A DNA stretch of 64,000 bases from Palsa-1392 sp963819975 (GCA_963819975.1 CAWFYE010000004.1:1-64000); one strand, 5' to 3'; numbered from the stretch's first letter, positions 1 to 8,068 are shown. The notes: generated from the sequence alone by a model not told the origin. Numbers and translations are program-made.

Positions 1-20
1 GTTAGGCCTCCGCGTGGCTT

Positions 21-593
21 TCACGGGCGCTCCCTCAAACTCGTGACCCTCAAGGTAGCCCGATCAACGATCGCGACAACCGTCCGCTGCGGAGTCAGCT
101 TGCCCGGCCCGCGTGGTACCGCGTCGAATAGAAAGGTAACGTCAACCGTACGATCATTCGGCCCTGCGGTGGTCGTATAGTCCTTGCGCGTGAGGTGATA
201 TACGCGCTCGAAGGCGCGGCGTGCAGCCGCGACTTCTTCGTCTTGAACGCTTTTGCGCTCATCATAGACGGCTGTCACCTCCCCTGTGCTAGATCGAATA
301 GTGACCGAGTAGAGCGGCGCGGCCGACTTGGTTGGCCGCGGCCGCGTATACGTGACAATGTCCTCATACCATGACGGCTGAAGCTCCGGAATGAACTCGG
401 AACGTTCCACGGTGACCTTGTAGCCGGCGGGAAGTGGCCATCTGCGTTGCGCGATCGCCTTGTGAGCTTTGACGAGCGCGGCTTGCCGTGCTCGCTCGTT
501 TAGCTTGGAGTTTGGCGCAGGTGCTGTTGCACATGCGCCGATCAGGCTCGCTACAGCCAGGACTGAAACACGATCCCATATGGCGCGTTGCAT
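21..593 (-). CDS. Putative lipoprotein, first gene next to the integron integrase
   Basis: A 190-residue protein of unknown function. The N-terminus is a signal peptide ending in a lipobox (LIGAC), so it is probably an outer-membrane or periplasmic lipoprotein. The rest is soluble, with several predicted strands and no family I recognise. The start ATG lies only 2-3 bases after GTTAGGC (read on the minus strand), and the stop is followed within about 13 bases by GCCTAAC at the window edge. That is the geometry of an integron cassette: attachment core, short leader, gene, start of attC. The gene follows intI in the same direction. The cassette reading is an inference, because the attC lies outside the window and the same core sequence is scattered through the neighbouring chromosome. 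Confidence 0.6.
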   Translation of the reverse strand: MQRAIWDRVSVLAVASLIGACATAPAPNSKLNERARQAALVKAHKAIAQRRWPLPAGYKVTVERSEFIPELQPSWYEDIVTYTRPRPTKSAAPLYSVTIRSSTGEVTAVYDERKSVQDEEVAAARRAFERVYHLTRKDYTTTAGPNDRTVDVTFLFDAVPRGPGKLTPQRTVVAIVDRATLRVTSLRERP

Positions 594-660
594 AGGCCTA
601 ACGAGAATTGTGCGAAACTTCGCAATTAATTACGAATAATTTTTCGTATAACATGGCACA
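594..660 (-). other. attI-like intergenic region between intI and first cassette-like gene
   Basis: This 67-bp AT-rich stretch separates the integrase stop from the first gene. It holds two dyads: TGCGAA-AC-TTCGCA at 611-624 and TACGAA-6 nt-TTCGTA at 631-648. It ends in GCCTAACG at 596-603, which is GTTAGGC when read towards the gene. Integron attI sites lie next to intI, contain integrase-binding repeats and end in a GTTRRRY core, so this is the natural candidate. The second dyad could instead be part of a transcription terminator. Confidence 0.4.
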
Positions 661-1416
661 TCAATCGGGAGTGGCAGGCGTGTCGAGCGGACTGCGGATT
701 CCCAATCCCGGCTTGTTGAGGACGTGGGTGTAAATCATTGTCGTGGAAACGTCCTTGTGGCCGAGCAGTTCCTGCACCGTGCGGATGTCATATCCGGCCT
801 CCAAGAGATGAGTGGCAAAGCTATGACGGAAGGTGTGGCAACTGGCCGCCTTTGCTACGGCAGTCGCGTAAACAGCCTGTTTGACGGCGTTTTGCAGGTT
901 CTTTTCGTGCACATGATGGCGGCGAGTCTCGCCCGAGCGCGGATCGACTGAAGCCCTGGCCGCGGGGAAAACCCATTGCCAGCGCCAGTCGCGCGCAGCG
1001 TTTGGATATTTTCGCTTCAACCCGAAAGGCAAATAAACGGCTCCTGCGCCCTGTGCGAGATCGCGTTGATGGATCTCGCGCACCCGTTGCAGTTTCTCGC
1101 GCAGCGGCCGCTTGAGGCCGGCCGGGAGGAGGGTCCGCCGTTCCCGCAGGCCCTTGCCATCGCGCACGTTGATCTGCTCGTAACCGAAGTCGATGTCTTT
1201 GACGCGCAAACGCAGGCATTCCAAGAGGCGCAGGCCGCTGCCGTAAAGCAGCTCGGCCATGAGACGATAATCACCCTGCAGACGGCCGATGACAGCGTGG
1301 GCTTCCTGTCTGGTTAACACGACTGGCACCTTGGGCGGGCGCTTCACTCGCTCGACTCCGGAGAGGTAATCGAGTTTCCGGTCGAGTACCTGCTGGTAAA
1401 GAAAGAGCAGGGCGCG
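661..1416 (-). pseudogene. intI: Integron integrase IntI, C-terminal catalytic part (gene interrupted)
   Basis: Tyrosine recombinase of the integron family, which normally joins cassette attC sites to attI. The catalytic domain is intact: a box I arginine in GSGLRLLE, then HTFRH, LLGHKD and the nucleophile tyrosine in MIYTH. The integron-specific extra helix region is present (YPNAARDWRWQWVFP followed by DPRSGETRRHH), which separates it from XerC/D. The frame runs upstream of the first internal ATG through ALLFLYQQVLDRKL to 1416, where it meets the GIY-YIG insert. The N-terminal domain resumes at 1699. Each half alone lacks an essential domain, so the enzyme should be inactive unless the insert is removed. 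Confidence 0.88.
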
Positions 1417-1677
1417 TCACCCGGTGAGATAGCGCCGGATACGCGTCTTTAGGCACCGCTTGCCCCACGCGCTCTTGAGATATTTCTCACGTTGCGCGTC
1501 GTCGCTTCGGTTAAGGCAACCTTCCCAGTAGATAAGTTCGAGAGGAATTCGTCGCCTGGTCGACGAAACATGGCCAGCATTGTGCACTTCTACTCTGGCT
1601 GGCAGGTTGTTCGCAAGTCCAACGTAAAATTGTAGGTCCGCCGCCGAGCGCAAAACATACACGTAGTGCTTTCCCAC
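1417..1677 (-). CDS. GIY-YIG nuclease-domain protein inside intI
   Basis: An 86-residue stand-alone GIY-YIG domain of the small UvrC/homing-endonuclease type. The GIY strand is YVYVL (5-9) and the YIG strand is YVG (18-20). Arg28, His32-Asn33 and the metal-binding glutamate in REKYLK (about residue 64) are present, so the active site looks intact. The start is GTG, 12 bases downstream of the TGA that truncates the integrase N-terminal part. The stop lies in the terminal repeat of the insert. Such short proteins are common in soil bacteria, often without known function. Its position in intI suggests that it, or its carrier element, targeted the integrase gene. Confidence 0.85.
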   Translation of the reverse strand: MGKHYVYVLRSAADLQFYVGLANNLPARVEVHNAGHVSSTRRRIPLELIYWEGCLNRSDDAQREKYLKSAWGKRCLKTRIRRYLTG

Positions 1678-1698
1678 AGCGATCTTATCTCACGGGGT
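1417..1698 (-). mobile_element. 282-bp insert carrying a GIY-YIG nuclease, splitting intI
   Basis: The IntI protein breaks off after NQAL (codon ending at 1699) and resumes with RALLFLYQQ at 1416. The 282 bp between is exactly 94 codons, so removing it restores a continuous integrase of about 330 residues. The insert ends are imperfect inverted repeats: ACCC(C/G)GTGAGATA, 12 of 13 matching, plus two extra bases at the left edge on the plus strand. No target duplication is evident. Almost the whole insert is one gene (1417-1677). This fits a minimal mobile or homing-type element, but the mechanism is unknown and I see no second copy in the window. Confidence 0.6.
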
Positions 1699-1938
1699 AA
1701 GCGCCTGGTTCTGGGTGGAAGCGGCGACATGCTTTTCGACTGCTAGATAGGTAAGGAACTGGGCGATCTTTTCCTCGCCCATCTCGCCAGGATGCCGCTT
1801 TTTATGGAAAAGGATGTAGCGCCGGATCCAATCGACGTAGGCCTGCTCGGTGCGAATGGCGTAATGCTTGACGCGCAAATGCCAGCGGACGCGATCGAGG
1901 AGTTTGGGGCCAGGGGTGGAGAGGGAGGCAACTGTCAT
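1690..1938 (-). pseudogene. intI: Integron integrase IntI, N-terminal part (gene interrupted)
   Basis: Residues 1-80 match the N-terminal SAM-like DNA-binding domain of IntI: PKLLDRVRWHLRVKHYAIRT, then EQAYVDWIRRYILFHKKRHP and AQFLTYLAVE...NQAL. The reading frame then enters the GIY-YIG insert and stops at once (TPstop). Start ATG at 1938 has no clear Shine-Dalgarno. The upstream 250 bp (1939-2191) shows no other gene, only the hairpin described at 2071-2090; I could not recognise a LexA box there. Confidence 0.85.
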
Positions 1939-2065
1939 CGGAAGGTGCTGATCTTCCAGAACCGTCGCAGCGGAAGCAAGCGCGAAAAGAGATTTTCGAT
2001 GCTGCCGCCCGTGGTGCTACTGGGTGAGCTTGGGTGCAAGGTTGGAGATTTTTGCGATGGCTGGC

Positions 2066-2090
2066 AAGAGAAAACGCCGGAGGCGTTTGG
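2066..2090 (-). terminator. Probable rho-independent terminator
   Basis: Read on the minus strand, AACGCC-TCC-GGCGTT is followed by TTTTCTCTT. It sits about 100 bp beyond the stop of the fibronectin-III gene and before intI, so it would insulate the two. Confidence 0.6.
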
Positions 2091-2191
2091 TTATCGGCGT
2101 TCCTCTCGCGGGGCTTCGGTGGTCGGTCATCGGGCTGCCACTGGAGCATTCTCGAGACCTGAGCTGGGCCTCGTTTCCGGGCTGGCCCGCG

Positions 2192-2825
2192 CTAAATCAC
2201 CATCAACTCAGTGCTGCCGCTCCAGTCGCTCGCGCCGGCGGCGCCGGGGACGTTTACTTTGACCCGATAAATCCGGCCCGGAATGAGGCGGGTAAACCGG
2301 GCACGGCCGCCGGTGGTCTGCTGGCTTTGCTCGATCACGCCTGGTGTTTCGCTCAGGCTGACAATCCAGGCGCAGATTTTCGTTCCGTAGGGACGTTTGG
2401 TGGTGGCAATGAGGGTGCCGGTGGTCGGACCTTGCTTGAGCCTGGGGATGGGCGGCGCTGACAGGTCCCCAATGGCATGCCGGGTCGGTTTGTGAATAGG
2501 AAAGCCGCTGCTGAGGAGCATGGCCAGGTCGCCATCGCATCTCCCGGCCACGTAACTGGCCAGTTGCCGGACGAGCCCAACCAGTTCAGCCCGCCGCGCA
2601 TTTTTGAGCAGGGTAAGAAGTTTGCCGCCGTCGGAGGCGTTGACGAGCGCGACCTGGAGCTTTTCCCGCGCCTCGGCCACGACGGCAAGGGAGGGCGTGG
2701 GGCTCGGGAAAATTGGCGTTGCCAGTGAGGCCGTCGATGATTGCTCCTACCTGCACGAGGAGGTCGGCGTCGCGTTCGGTGGAGAGGAAGTTAATCGCTG
2801 GCTTAACGATCAGTCTGGAGGGCAT
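2192..2825 (-). pseudogene. Fibronectin type III-like protein, broken by one frameshift
   Basis: Two frames together give a ~210-residue protein. An N-terminal segment starts MPSRLIVKPAINFL and runs to GNANFPEPHA. From about 2690 a second frame continues SLAVVAEAREKL and ends in a fibronectin-III-like domain (AWIVSLSETPG ... YRVKVNVPG ... DWSGSTELMVI). Removing one C near 2690, in a C-rich run, joins the two frames smoothly. I recognise the layout as a short protein family frequent in Verrucomicrobiota; its role is unknown. The start overlaps the end of the heptad-repeat frame upstream. The frameshift could be real decay or a sequencing error. Confidence 0.65.
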
Positions 2826-3176
2826 GGTTTTTTCCTGGTTGGGTTTGATTCGTTAGTTAGCAGTGCGCGTGCCACTATTTCGAAGACCTCTGTGGCGAGT
2901 TCAGGGCGGTCCAGCGCGACTTCCGGTCGAACAGAGGCGACTTCTGCCAGGCTCCGGCGGAACTCAATTCGCTCCGACCAGAGTTCTCGCCGCGATCCCG
3001 GGAGTTCCGGCTGCGCGGGCGGGAATTCCAGAGGGTGCAACTCGAATTCAGTCGGGGCAGCACGGACAACGGCCAGAGTGCGGACGAACTCGGCCCGTGG
3101 TCTTCTGAACTCCGGCAGGACCTTCGCGAGTTCGCCCCTTCCCTGGCTGACTTCTCAGCGATCAATCCGGAGCTCC
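2810..3176 (-). repeat. Tract of ~15 consecutive heptad (21-bp) repeats
   Basis: Read on the minus strand in one frame, the tract is a run of 7-residue units starting with Glu plus Phe/Leu/Val/Ile: EFRRPRA, EFVRTLA, VVRAAPT, EFELHPL, EFPPAQP, ELPGSRR, ELWSERI, EFRRSLA, EVASVRP, EVALDRP, ELATEVF, EIVARAL. Two further units upstream are separated by a TGA. The DNA unit is 21 bp, anchored on GARYTC-like hexamers (gaattc, gagttc, gaactc). An open frame from a TTG at 3040 to 2810 overlaps the fibronectin-III start. It may be a degenerate minisatellite or the remains of a coiled-coil protein. I do not recognise a named family. Confidence 0.6.
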
Positions 3177-3270
3177 AAAAAACTCGTCCTGAGGCCGGCC
3201 GAAGGATCATCCTTTCCGCTCTTTGCAGGTTCACAGACCGACTGGTTAACTTTAGGTCTGCCTGTTGGAA

Positions 3271-3682
3271 TCAGAGGCCTTCGTCGTACAGCAGCTCCGC
3301 GCTGCTCAAGATACCTAGACCATTGCTTCCTCCCACCACGAGCACCTGGCCAGTGGGAAGGAGCGTTGCGGTGTGCCTGTAGCGTGCGGTACCAAGACTT
3401 GGGGTCGCGCTCCACGTCCCGGTCGCCGGATCACAGACCTCAGCGCTGTCCAGGAAACTGTTTTTAGTATTATAACCCCCGAGCCGACAGCGCTTTGCCG
3501 GAGGGGAGCAGGGTGGCGGTGTGCGAGAAGCGAGAGGTGACAAGGCTGCCGGTCTCAGTCCAACTCGCGCTGGGTTGGTTTTGCGTCGGCACCGCGGTCA
3601 GCGCAAGCAAAACGGCTGAGAGCGAACTGAAGGTGATTCGGCGCGCCGAAGGACGGAGCCTGCTATTGGCTTTCTTTTCCAT
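3271..3682 (-). pseudogene. Kelch-repeat secreted protein remnant
   Basis: A protein beginning MEKKANSRLR with a hydrophobic signal segment (FSSLSAVLLALTAV) enters kelch repeats: FSHTATLLPSGK, a frame break near 3485-3510, then GGYNTKNSFLDSAEVCDPATG, YRHTATLLPTGQVLVVGG and SAELLYDEGL, where it stops. The repeat signature (HTATLL-x-GKVLVVGG, SAE-YDP-TGTW) is clear. Family members usually have five or more repeats; this one has about two and is interrupted, so it is a remnant. Its 3' end lies next to the heptad tract. Confidence 0.65.
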
Positions 3683-3789
3683 AGGGGGTTCGAAGGCAGA
3701 ACGGAAGCACGCGAGCGGATGCCAGAATAGCTCCTCTACACTCACCCATGACAGATGTTTACTCAGCTCGGCAACCGCCCGTCAATCCG

Positions 3790-3845
3790 AACGCGCCCCG
3801 GGTTTCGCCCAGGCTGACGACCCAGGGGCGCGGGGCCGCACGTTC
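3790..3845 (-). pseudogene. Fragment of a second fibronectin-III gene copy
   Basis: On the minus strand this segment reads RPWVVSLGETRGA, matching CAWIVSLSETPGV of the fibronectin-III gene at 2192-2825, with clear nucleotide similarity (gtttcgc-caggctgac-a-cca). Nothing else of that gene remains here. It marks past duplication and decay between the integron edge and amtB. Confidence 0.45.
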
Positions 3846-3919
3846 GGCTAAAGATTAATGCTTGGATGACGAAAACAGATTCGCTATAAGCGGCGTCAAC
3901 CAACCAACCATCCCTGCTT

Positions 3920-5143
3920 ATGTTCGACACAGGAACGACCGGATTCATGCTTCTCGCCACCAGCCTCGTCATGTTGATGACGCCCGGGCTCGCCTTCTTT
4001 TACGGCGGGCTCGCCGGGAAACGAAACATCCTCGGGATCATGATCCAGAGTTTCGTCTCGATGGGCATCACCACCATCATGTGGTTTGTCGTCGGCTACT
4101 CGCTTTGCTTCAGCGGCGACTCGTTAGGTGGGCTCATTGGCAATTTCGACAAGGCCTTCATGCACGGGGTCGATTTGAATTCGCCTTTTCCCGGCAATCA
4201 CAAACTGCCCGAGTTCGTTTTCATGGCTTACCAGATGATGTTCGCCATCATCACGCCCGCGCTCATCACCGGCGCTTTTGTGAATCGAATCACCTTCAAG
4301 GCTTACCTCGCCTTCCTCGTCCTCTGGCAACTGCTGGTCTATTATCCTTTCGCGCACATGGTCTGGGGTGGCGGGCTCCTCGCGCATTGGGGCGTGCTCG
4401 ATTTTGCCGGCGGGATCGTCGTCCACGCCACCGCCGGGTTTGCCGCGCTCGCGTCGGTCTTCTACGTCGGGCATCGTCGCGATCGGGAATCGCCGCCCAA
4501 CAGCATCCCGCTAATTGCTATTGGCACCGGCTTGCTTTGGTTTGGCTGGTACGGCTTTAACGCCGGGAGCGAGTTGGATGTGAACGCCATCACCGGCCTG
4601 GCTTTTCTCAACACCGACGTCGCGGCCTCGTTCGCGGCCATCGTCTGGCTAACGATTGAATGGACCGTGCAACGCCGCCCGAAATTCGTCGGGCTCATGA
4701 CCGGCGCGGTCGCGGGCCTGGCCACGATCACCCCCGCGGCCGGCTTTGTTTCGTTACCATCCGCGGCCTTCATCGGCATGGCTGCGGGAGTCGTGTGCTA
4801 TCTCGCGGTTCATCTGAAAAATAAGCTCGGCTGGGACGACGCCCTCGACGTCTGGGGCGTGCACGGAGTCGGCGGCGCGCTCGGCGTCATCCTCCTCGGC
4901 GTCTTTGCCTCCAAAGCGGTGAACTCCGGCGGCGCTGACGGATTGCTCGCGGGCGGCAGCCACTTCTTCCTCGTCGAATGCGCCGCCGTCATCGGCGCGG
5001 CGCTCTACGCCTTCCTCTTCACTTACGTGATGCTGGCGTTGATCAACCTCTTCACCACCGTGAAAGTCTCCGAAGCGGAAGAAGACCTCGGTCTCGACGC
5101 CGCCGTCCACGGCGAACGCGCCTACGATTCCGGCACGCTCTGA
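3920..5143 (+). CDS. amtB: Ammonium transporter (Amt family)
   Basis: Inner-membrane ammonium channel, 407 residues, about 11 membrane helices. The conserved pore features are visible: FFYGGLAGKRN in the first loop, Asp161 before FAGGIVVHATAG with the first pore histidine at 169, and the second pore histidine at 315 in VWGVHGVGG. The N-terminus starts directly at the first helix without a long signal sequence. No glnK/P-II gene lies next to it, which is a little unusual because amtB and glnK are often paired. The next gene is a deaminase that releases ammonia, but a functional link is only a guess. Confidence 0.95.
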   Translation: MFDTGTTGFMLLATSLVMLMTPGLAFFYGGLAGKRNILGIMIQSFVSMGITTIMWFVVGYSLCFSGDSLGGLIGNFDKAFMHGVDLNSPFPGNHKLPEFVFMAYQMMFAIITPALITGAFVNRITFKAYLAFLVLWQLLVYYPFAHMVWGGGLLAHWGVLDFAGGIVVHATAGFAALASVFYVGHRRDRESPPNSIPLIAIGTGLLWFGWYGFNAGSELDVNAITGLAFLNTDVAASFAAIVWLTIEWTVQRRPKFVGLMTGAVAGLATITPAAGFVSLPSAAFIGMAAGVVCYLAVHLKNKLGWDDALDVWGVHGVGGALGVILLGVFASKAVNSGGADGLLAGGSHFFLVECAAVIGAALYAFLFTYVMLALINLFTTVKVSEAEEDLGLDAAVHGERAYDSGTL

Positions 5144-5254
5144 GATTTCGACGCCTTCCCGGCAACATCCTGCTGGTGCGCCAGGCAGGCGCACGCTACA
5201 AGACTAGCGCGATGGCAGTGGAATCGGAGGCAAGTAAAAAACAGCGCGAACTGG

Positions 5255-5653
5255 ATGCGCGAGGCGGTGTCGTTAGGCCGGATCGGGCTGGCGCAAGCCG
5301 GCGGCGGCGACGGACAGATCGTCGGCCGCGGCTACAACCAAGTCACGACTCTGCTCGATCCGACCGCGCACGCCGAGGTGATAGCGATCCGCGAGGCCTG
5401 TCGCTCGTTAGGGCGATTCGACCTGAAAGGCTGTGAACTTTACGCCAGCTGCGAGCCCTGTCCGATGTGTCTGGCGGCGATCTACTGGGCCCGACTCGAG
5501 CGCGTCTTCTACGCCTGTACCCGGCACGACGCGGCCGAGATCGGTTTCGACGATCACTTCATTTACGAACAACTCCCGCTCGAGATCGCGGCCCGCTCCC
5601 TTCCGATGAAGCAGATCGAGCGCGAACACTCCCTCCTCCTTTTCCGCGAGTGA
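5255..5653 (+). CDS. Guanine deaminase-like nucleoside/base deaminase, N-terminal strand shortened
   Basis: Zinc-dependent cytidine-deaminase-fold enzyme of 132 residues. It carries the proton-shuttling HAEV motif (TAHAEVIAIREAC) and the zinc cysteines in CEPCPMC. The following stretch, AIYWARLERVFYACTR then AEIGFDDHFIYEQ, is typical of bacterial guanine deaminases rather than TadA, so deamination of guanine to xanthine is the best guess. The segment that normally forms the first strand (GGPFGAVVV-like) seems missing: the sequence goes from GLAQAGGG straight to DGQIVGRG. The good ribosome-binding sequence GGAGG at about 5226 is too far from ATG 5255, so the start region may be damaged too. 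Activity is doubtful. Confidence 0.75.
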   Translation: MREAVSLGRIGLAQAGGGDGQIVGRGYNQVTTLLDPTAHAEVIAIREACRSLGRFDLKGCELYASCEPCPMCLAAIYWARLERVFYACTRHDAAEIGFDDHFIYEQLPLEIAARSLPMKQIEREHSLLLFRE

Positions 5654-5736
5654 ATGGAGAAGCCGGATAAGGCCCCCTACTAGCTCCTGTTGCCGCCGGG
5701 ATCGGTGACCCCGGCTGTCAACGCTCCCCGCTACAG

Positions 5737-7113
5737 CTAAAAGCTGAACCCCATCTCCGCTCCGATGACGAGCGCGTTCGGGATGCGTCCGGTTCCGCCG
5801 GGCCGGATGACCCATTGCAGGTCCGGCTGAATGAAGGCGAACTTCGTCAGGTGAATACGGTAGCCCGATTCGACGACCGACTCGAAGGTCGGCACGCCAT
5901 TCCCCGCCGCTTTCACCGTCCGGCCATAGATTTCGCTAAAGTTGCCGTAGATGTAGCCGAATATCGCCTGGTCGTTATTGCGACATGGGATCAGCCCCTT
6001 GTAAACGAGGCCGAGGTTGACCTGAAACGGCACGATCGAAATGCTCGGTTGCGGATAGAGACCGGAGGCGAGGAAGATCGACAGTCCCTGGTCGCTCCCC
6101 GGGGCTTCCTGGTAAACCATCTGGTCGCCGTGGACGTAGAAGCCATAGGAGCCGGCCCGCTTGTTGTTCGTGCCGAACTCGGTATATCCGCTCCAGGGCG
6201 AGAACGATCCGCCAACCCAGTAGTGACCGGGCAGCCCCTTCATCTCCGAGGAGGGCGCCGTGCTCTTGCCGTCTTTCTTATCGTTAGGCACGGGCTTTTT
6301 CCAGAACTCCGGACTCCAGCCCACCTGCGCGATCATGAAGACGCCGTCCTCACCGCGGATGCCCCAGTTGAGGCCGTTGAGTTTGGAATCGAAGATGTCG
6401 GTCCAGGTCTGGAAGATTCCGACTTGGGCATTCCATTCCGGCGTCGGATCGATCCGGAACCGCGCCGCCCAGGTCGCGAATGGATAGGCGGAGAACTGGG
6501 TATCGAAGAGAACATTGCGAATGTCGCCGTCGATACCGTTGTTCAGATAAAGCCCGTAGAATTTCGAGCCGTTGAAATCATCCGAGGCGCCGAAGCGGCC
6601 GAGCTTGAGCGAGGCCTTGTCGTTCCAGAAACGCTGTTCGAGAAAGAGCTGATAGAAGAAGACGTTTTGGCCGCCGACCGTCTGCTGCACATCATAACGG
6701 CTCCCGACATAATACTCGGTCAGTCCGCGGCCGTCGCGGTTGACGCCGCTGATGGTCAGCTTGGCTCCTTTCCACCCGATCAGTTTGTCGAGGTAAAGAT
6801 TGGCGCCGAAATAGAGATCATCGACGTAGGTCGCTCCCTGCTTCATGCCGCCGGACGGGTTGCCGGAGAAGATGGCCGTGTAATAAACAAAGGGCTCGAA
6901 TCCGGCATCGAACATCCCCGTTCGCATGCCGTTCATGTCGCCGAACATGTATTTCCCCTGCATCCAGGAGTCGCTCTGGGAGGCCGTGACGGTGGTCTCG
7001 GGGCTGGTCGCGGTTCGAACCGGAGTCCGCACTCGCGGCGACGCTGCGCTCTGCGCGAAGGTTGCGTGAAGAGCGATCAACAGGCTGCCGAGCAGCACGG
7101 CGGTTATTTTCAT
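5737..7113 (-). CDS. oprB: OprB-type carbohydrate porin
   Basis: Outer-membrane porin of 458 residues with a signal peptide (cleavage near FAQSA), a YMFGDMNG segment, amphipathic strands and a C-terminal phenylalanine (MGFSF) typical of beta-barrel proteins. It resembles OprB porins that let sugars cross the outer membrane. It is the last gene of the fructose PTS run, 13 bp after fruK, so it probably delivers fructose or a related sugar to the PTS. The specificity is inferred from position only. Confidence 0.85.
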   Translation of the reverse strand: MKITAVLLGSLLIALHATFAQSAASPRVRTPVRTATSPETTVTASQSDSWMQGKYMFGDMNGMRTGMFDAGFEPFVYYTAIFSGNPSGGMKQGATYVDDLYFGANLYLDKLIGWKGAKLTISGVNRDGRGLTEYYVGSRYDVQQTVGGQNVFFYQLFLEQRFWNDKASLKLGRFGASDDFNGSKFYGLYLNNGIDGDIRNVLFDTQFSAYPFATWAARFRIDPTPEWNAQVGIFQTWTDIFDSKLNGLNWGIRGEDGVFMIAQVGWSPEFWKKPVPNDKKDGKSTAPSSEMKGLPGHYWVGGSFSPWSGYTEFGTNNKRAGSYGFYVHGDQMVYQEAPGSDQGLSIFLASGLYPQPSISIVPFQVNLGLVYKGLIPCRNNDQAIFGYIYGNFSEIYGRTVKAAGNGVPTFESVVESGYRIHLTKFAFIQPDLQWVIRPGGTGRIPNALVIGAEMGFSF

Positions 7114-7126
7114 GGCTTCCGTTTGG

Positions 7127-8068
7127 TTAGGCGACCGTTACTCTTTGCATCGCGGTCTCGATGGTATTGCGTGAACTCAGCTCGCTTTCGAGGCGGCTGA
7201 GTTTGTCGATGGAAAATGCGGTGGCGAGCCGGGCGCAATCGCCTAACGAAAGCTGCTGCAACTGGCCGGAGATGACGCCCGCCACCATCGCGTCCCCTGC
7301 CCCGACCGTGCTTTTGACTTCGATGTCGGGCGGGCGCGCCAGTACGGCCTCGCCGGCGGTGACGAAGCAGGCGCCCTCTTTGCCCATCGAGACGACGACG
7401 AGTTCGATCCCGCGCCCGATCAATTCGCGCGCGCCCGCGATCACTTCCTTCTCGTTAGGCAAGGAACGCCCGATGTAGGCCTCGAATTCGTGGATGTTCG
7501 GCTTGATCGCCGTCGGCCTGGCCTCGAGGGCGAGCGGAAACGGATCGCCGCTCGTGTCGAGCAGCACCTTGGCTCCGCGCTGCCGGAGCCGGCCAATGAT
7601 GTCGCGATAAATCCCGAGGTCGACTCCCGGGGGCAGAGAGCCCGCGACCACAAACCAGTCCGCGTCGAGAGCGGCGATCTGCGAGAGGAGCATGCTCACT
7701 TCTGATTCGCTCGGTCGCGGCCCAGGGAAATTGATGTCGGTCGTCTCGCTTTTGATCGGATCGGTGATTTTGATTCCAATCCGGGTTTGACCGGCGATGC
7801 GGACAAAATGATCGGCGATTTTCTTCTGGCTGAACAATTCCTCAAACGCGCCGGCATTAGCGCGCCCGAGAAAACCGGTCACAGCCACTTCGTATCCGTA
7901 ATCCGCCAGGGCGGAGGCGACGTTGACGCCTTTCCCGCCCGGATTGGAGCGCACGCTCTCGACGCGGTTGACCGCGCCGGCGGTGAAATTGGAAATCGAA
8001 ACGGTGCGATCGATCGCGGCGTTGAGCGTGATCGTGACGACCTGGAATTTATCGGAGGCAGTGTTCAT
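7127..8068 (-). CDS. fruK: 1-phosphofructokinase
   Basis: PfkB-family kinase, 313 residues, converting fructose 1-phosphate from the PTS into fructose 1,6-bisphosphate. The N-terminal signature NPGGKGVNVA (42-51) and the C-terminal STVGAGDAMVAG with catalytic Asp260 are intact. It follows the EIIA-HPr-EI gene by 13 bp and precedes the porin by 13 bp, so co-transcription is likely. Its TAA stop lies inside GCCTAAC. Confidence 0.93.
   Translation of the reverse strand: MNTASDKFQVVTITLNAAIDRTVSISNFTAGAVNRVESVRSNPGGKGVNVASALADYGYEVAVTGFLGRANAGAFEELFSQKKIADHFVRIAGQTRIGIKITDPIKSETTDINFPGPRPSESEVSMLLSQIAALDADWFVVAGSLPPGVDLGIYRDIIGRLRQRGAKVLLDTSGDPFPLALEARPTAIKPNIHEFEAYIGRSLPNEKEVIAGARELIGRGIELVVVSMGKEGACFVTAGEAVLARPPDIEVKSTVGAGDAMVAGVISGQLQQLSLGDCARLATAFSIDKLSRLESELSSRNTIETAMQRVTVA

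Noticed and set aside
661..1347. XerC/XerD-type recombinase or phage integrase
   Set aside because: The extra helix region with YPNA...WQWVFP and DPRSGETRRHH is specific to integron integrases.
1792..2262. Possible genes upstream of intI on either strand
   Set aside because: Both frames have random-looking composition and cross the terminator hairpin; the region is better read as intI leader.
5815..7200. 461-residue plus-strand frame
   Set aside because: It is antisense to the porin and part of fruK; no signal peptide or family pattern.
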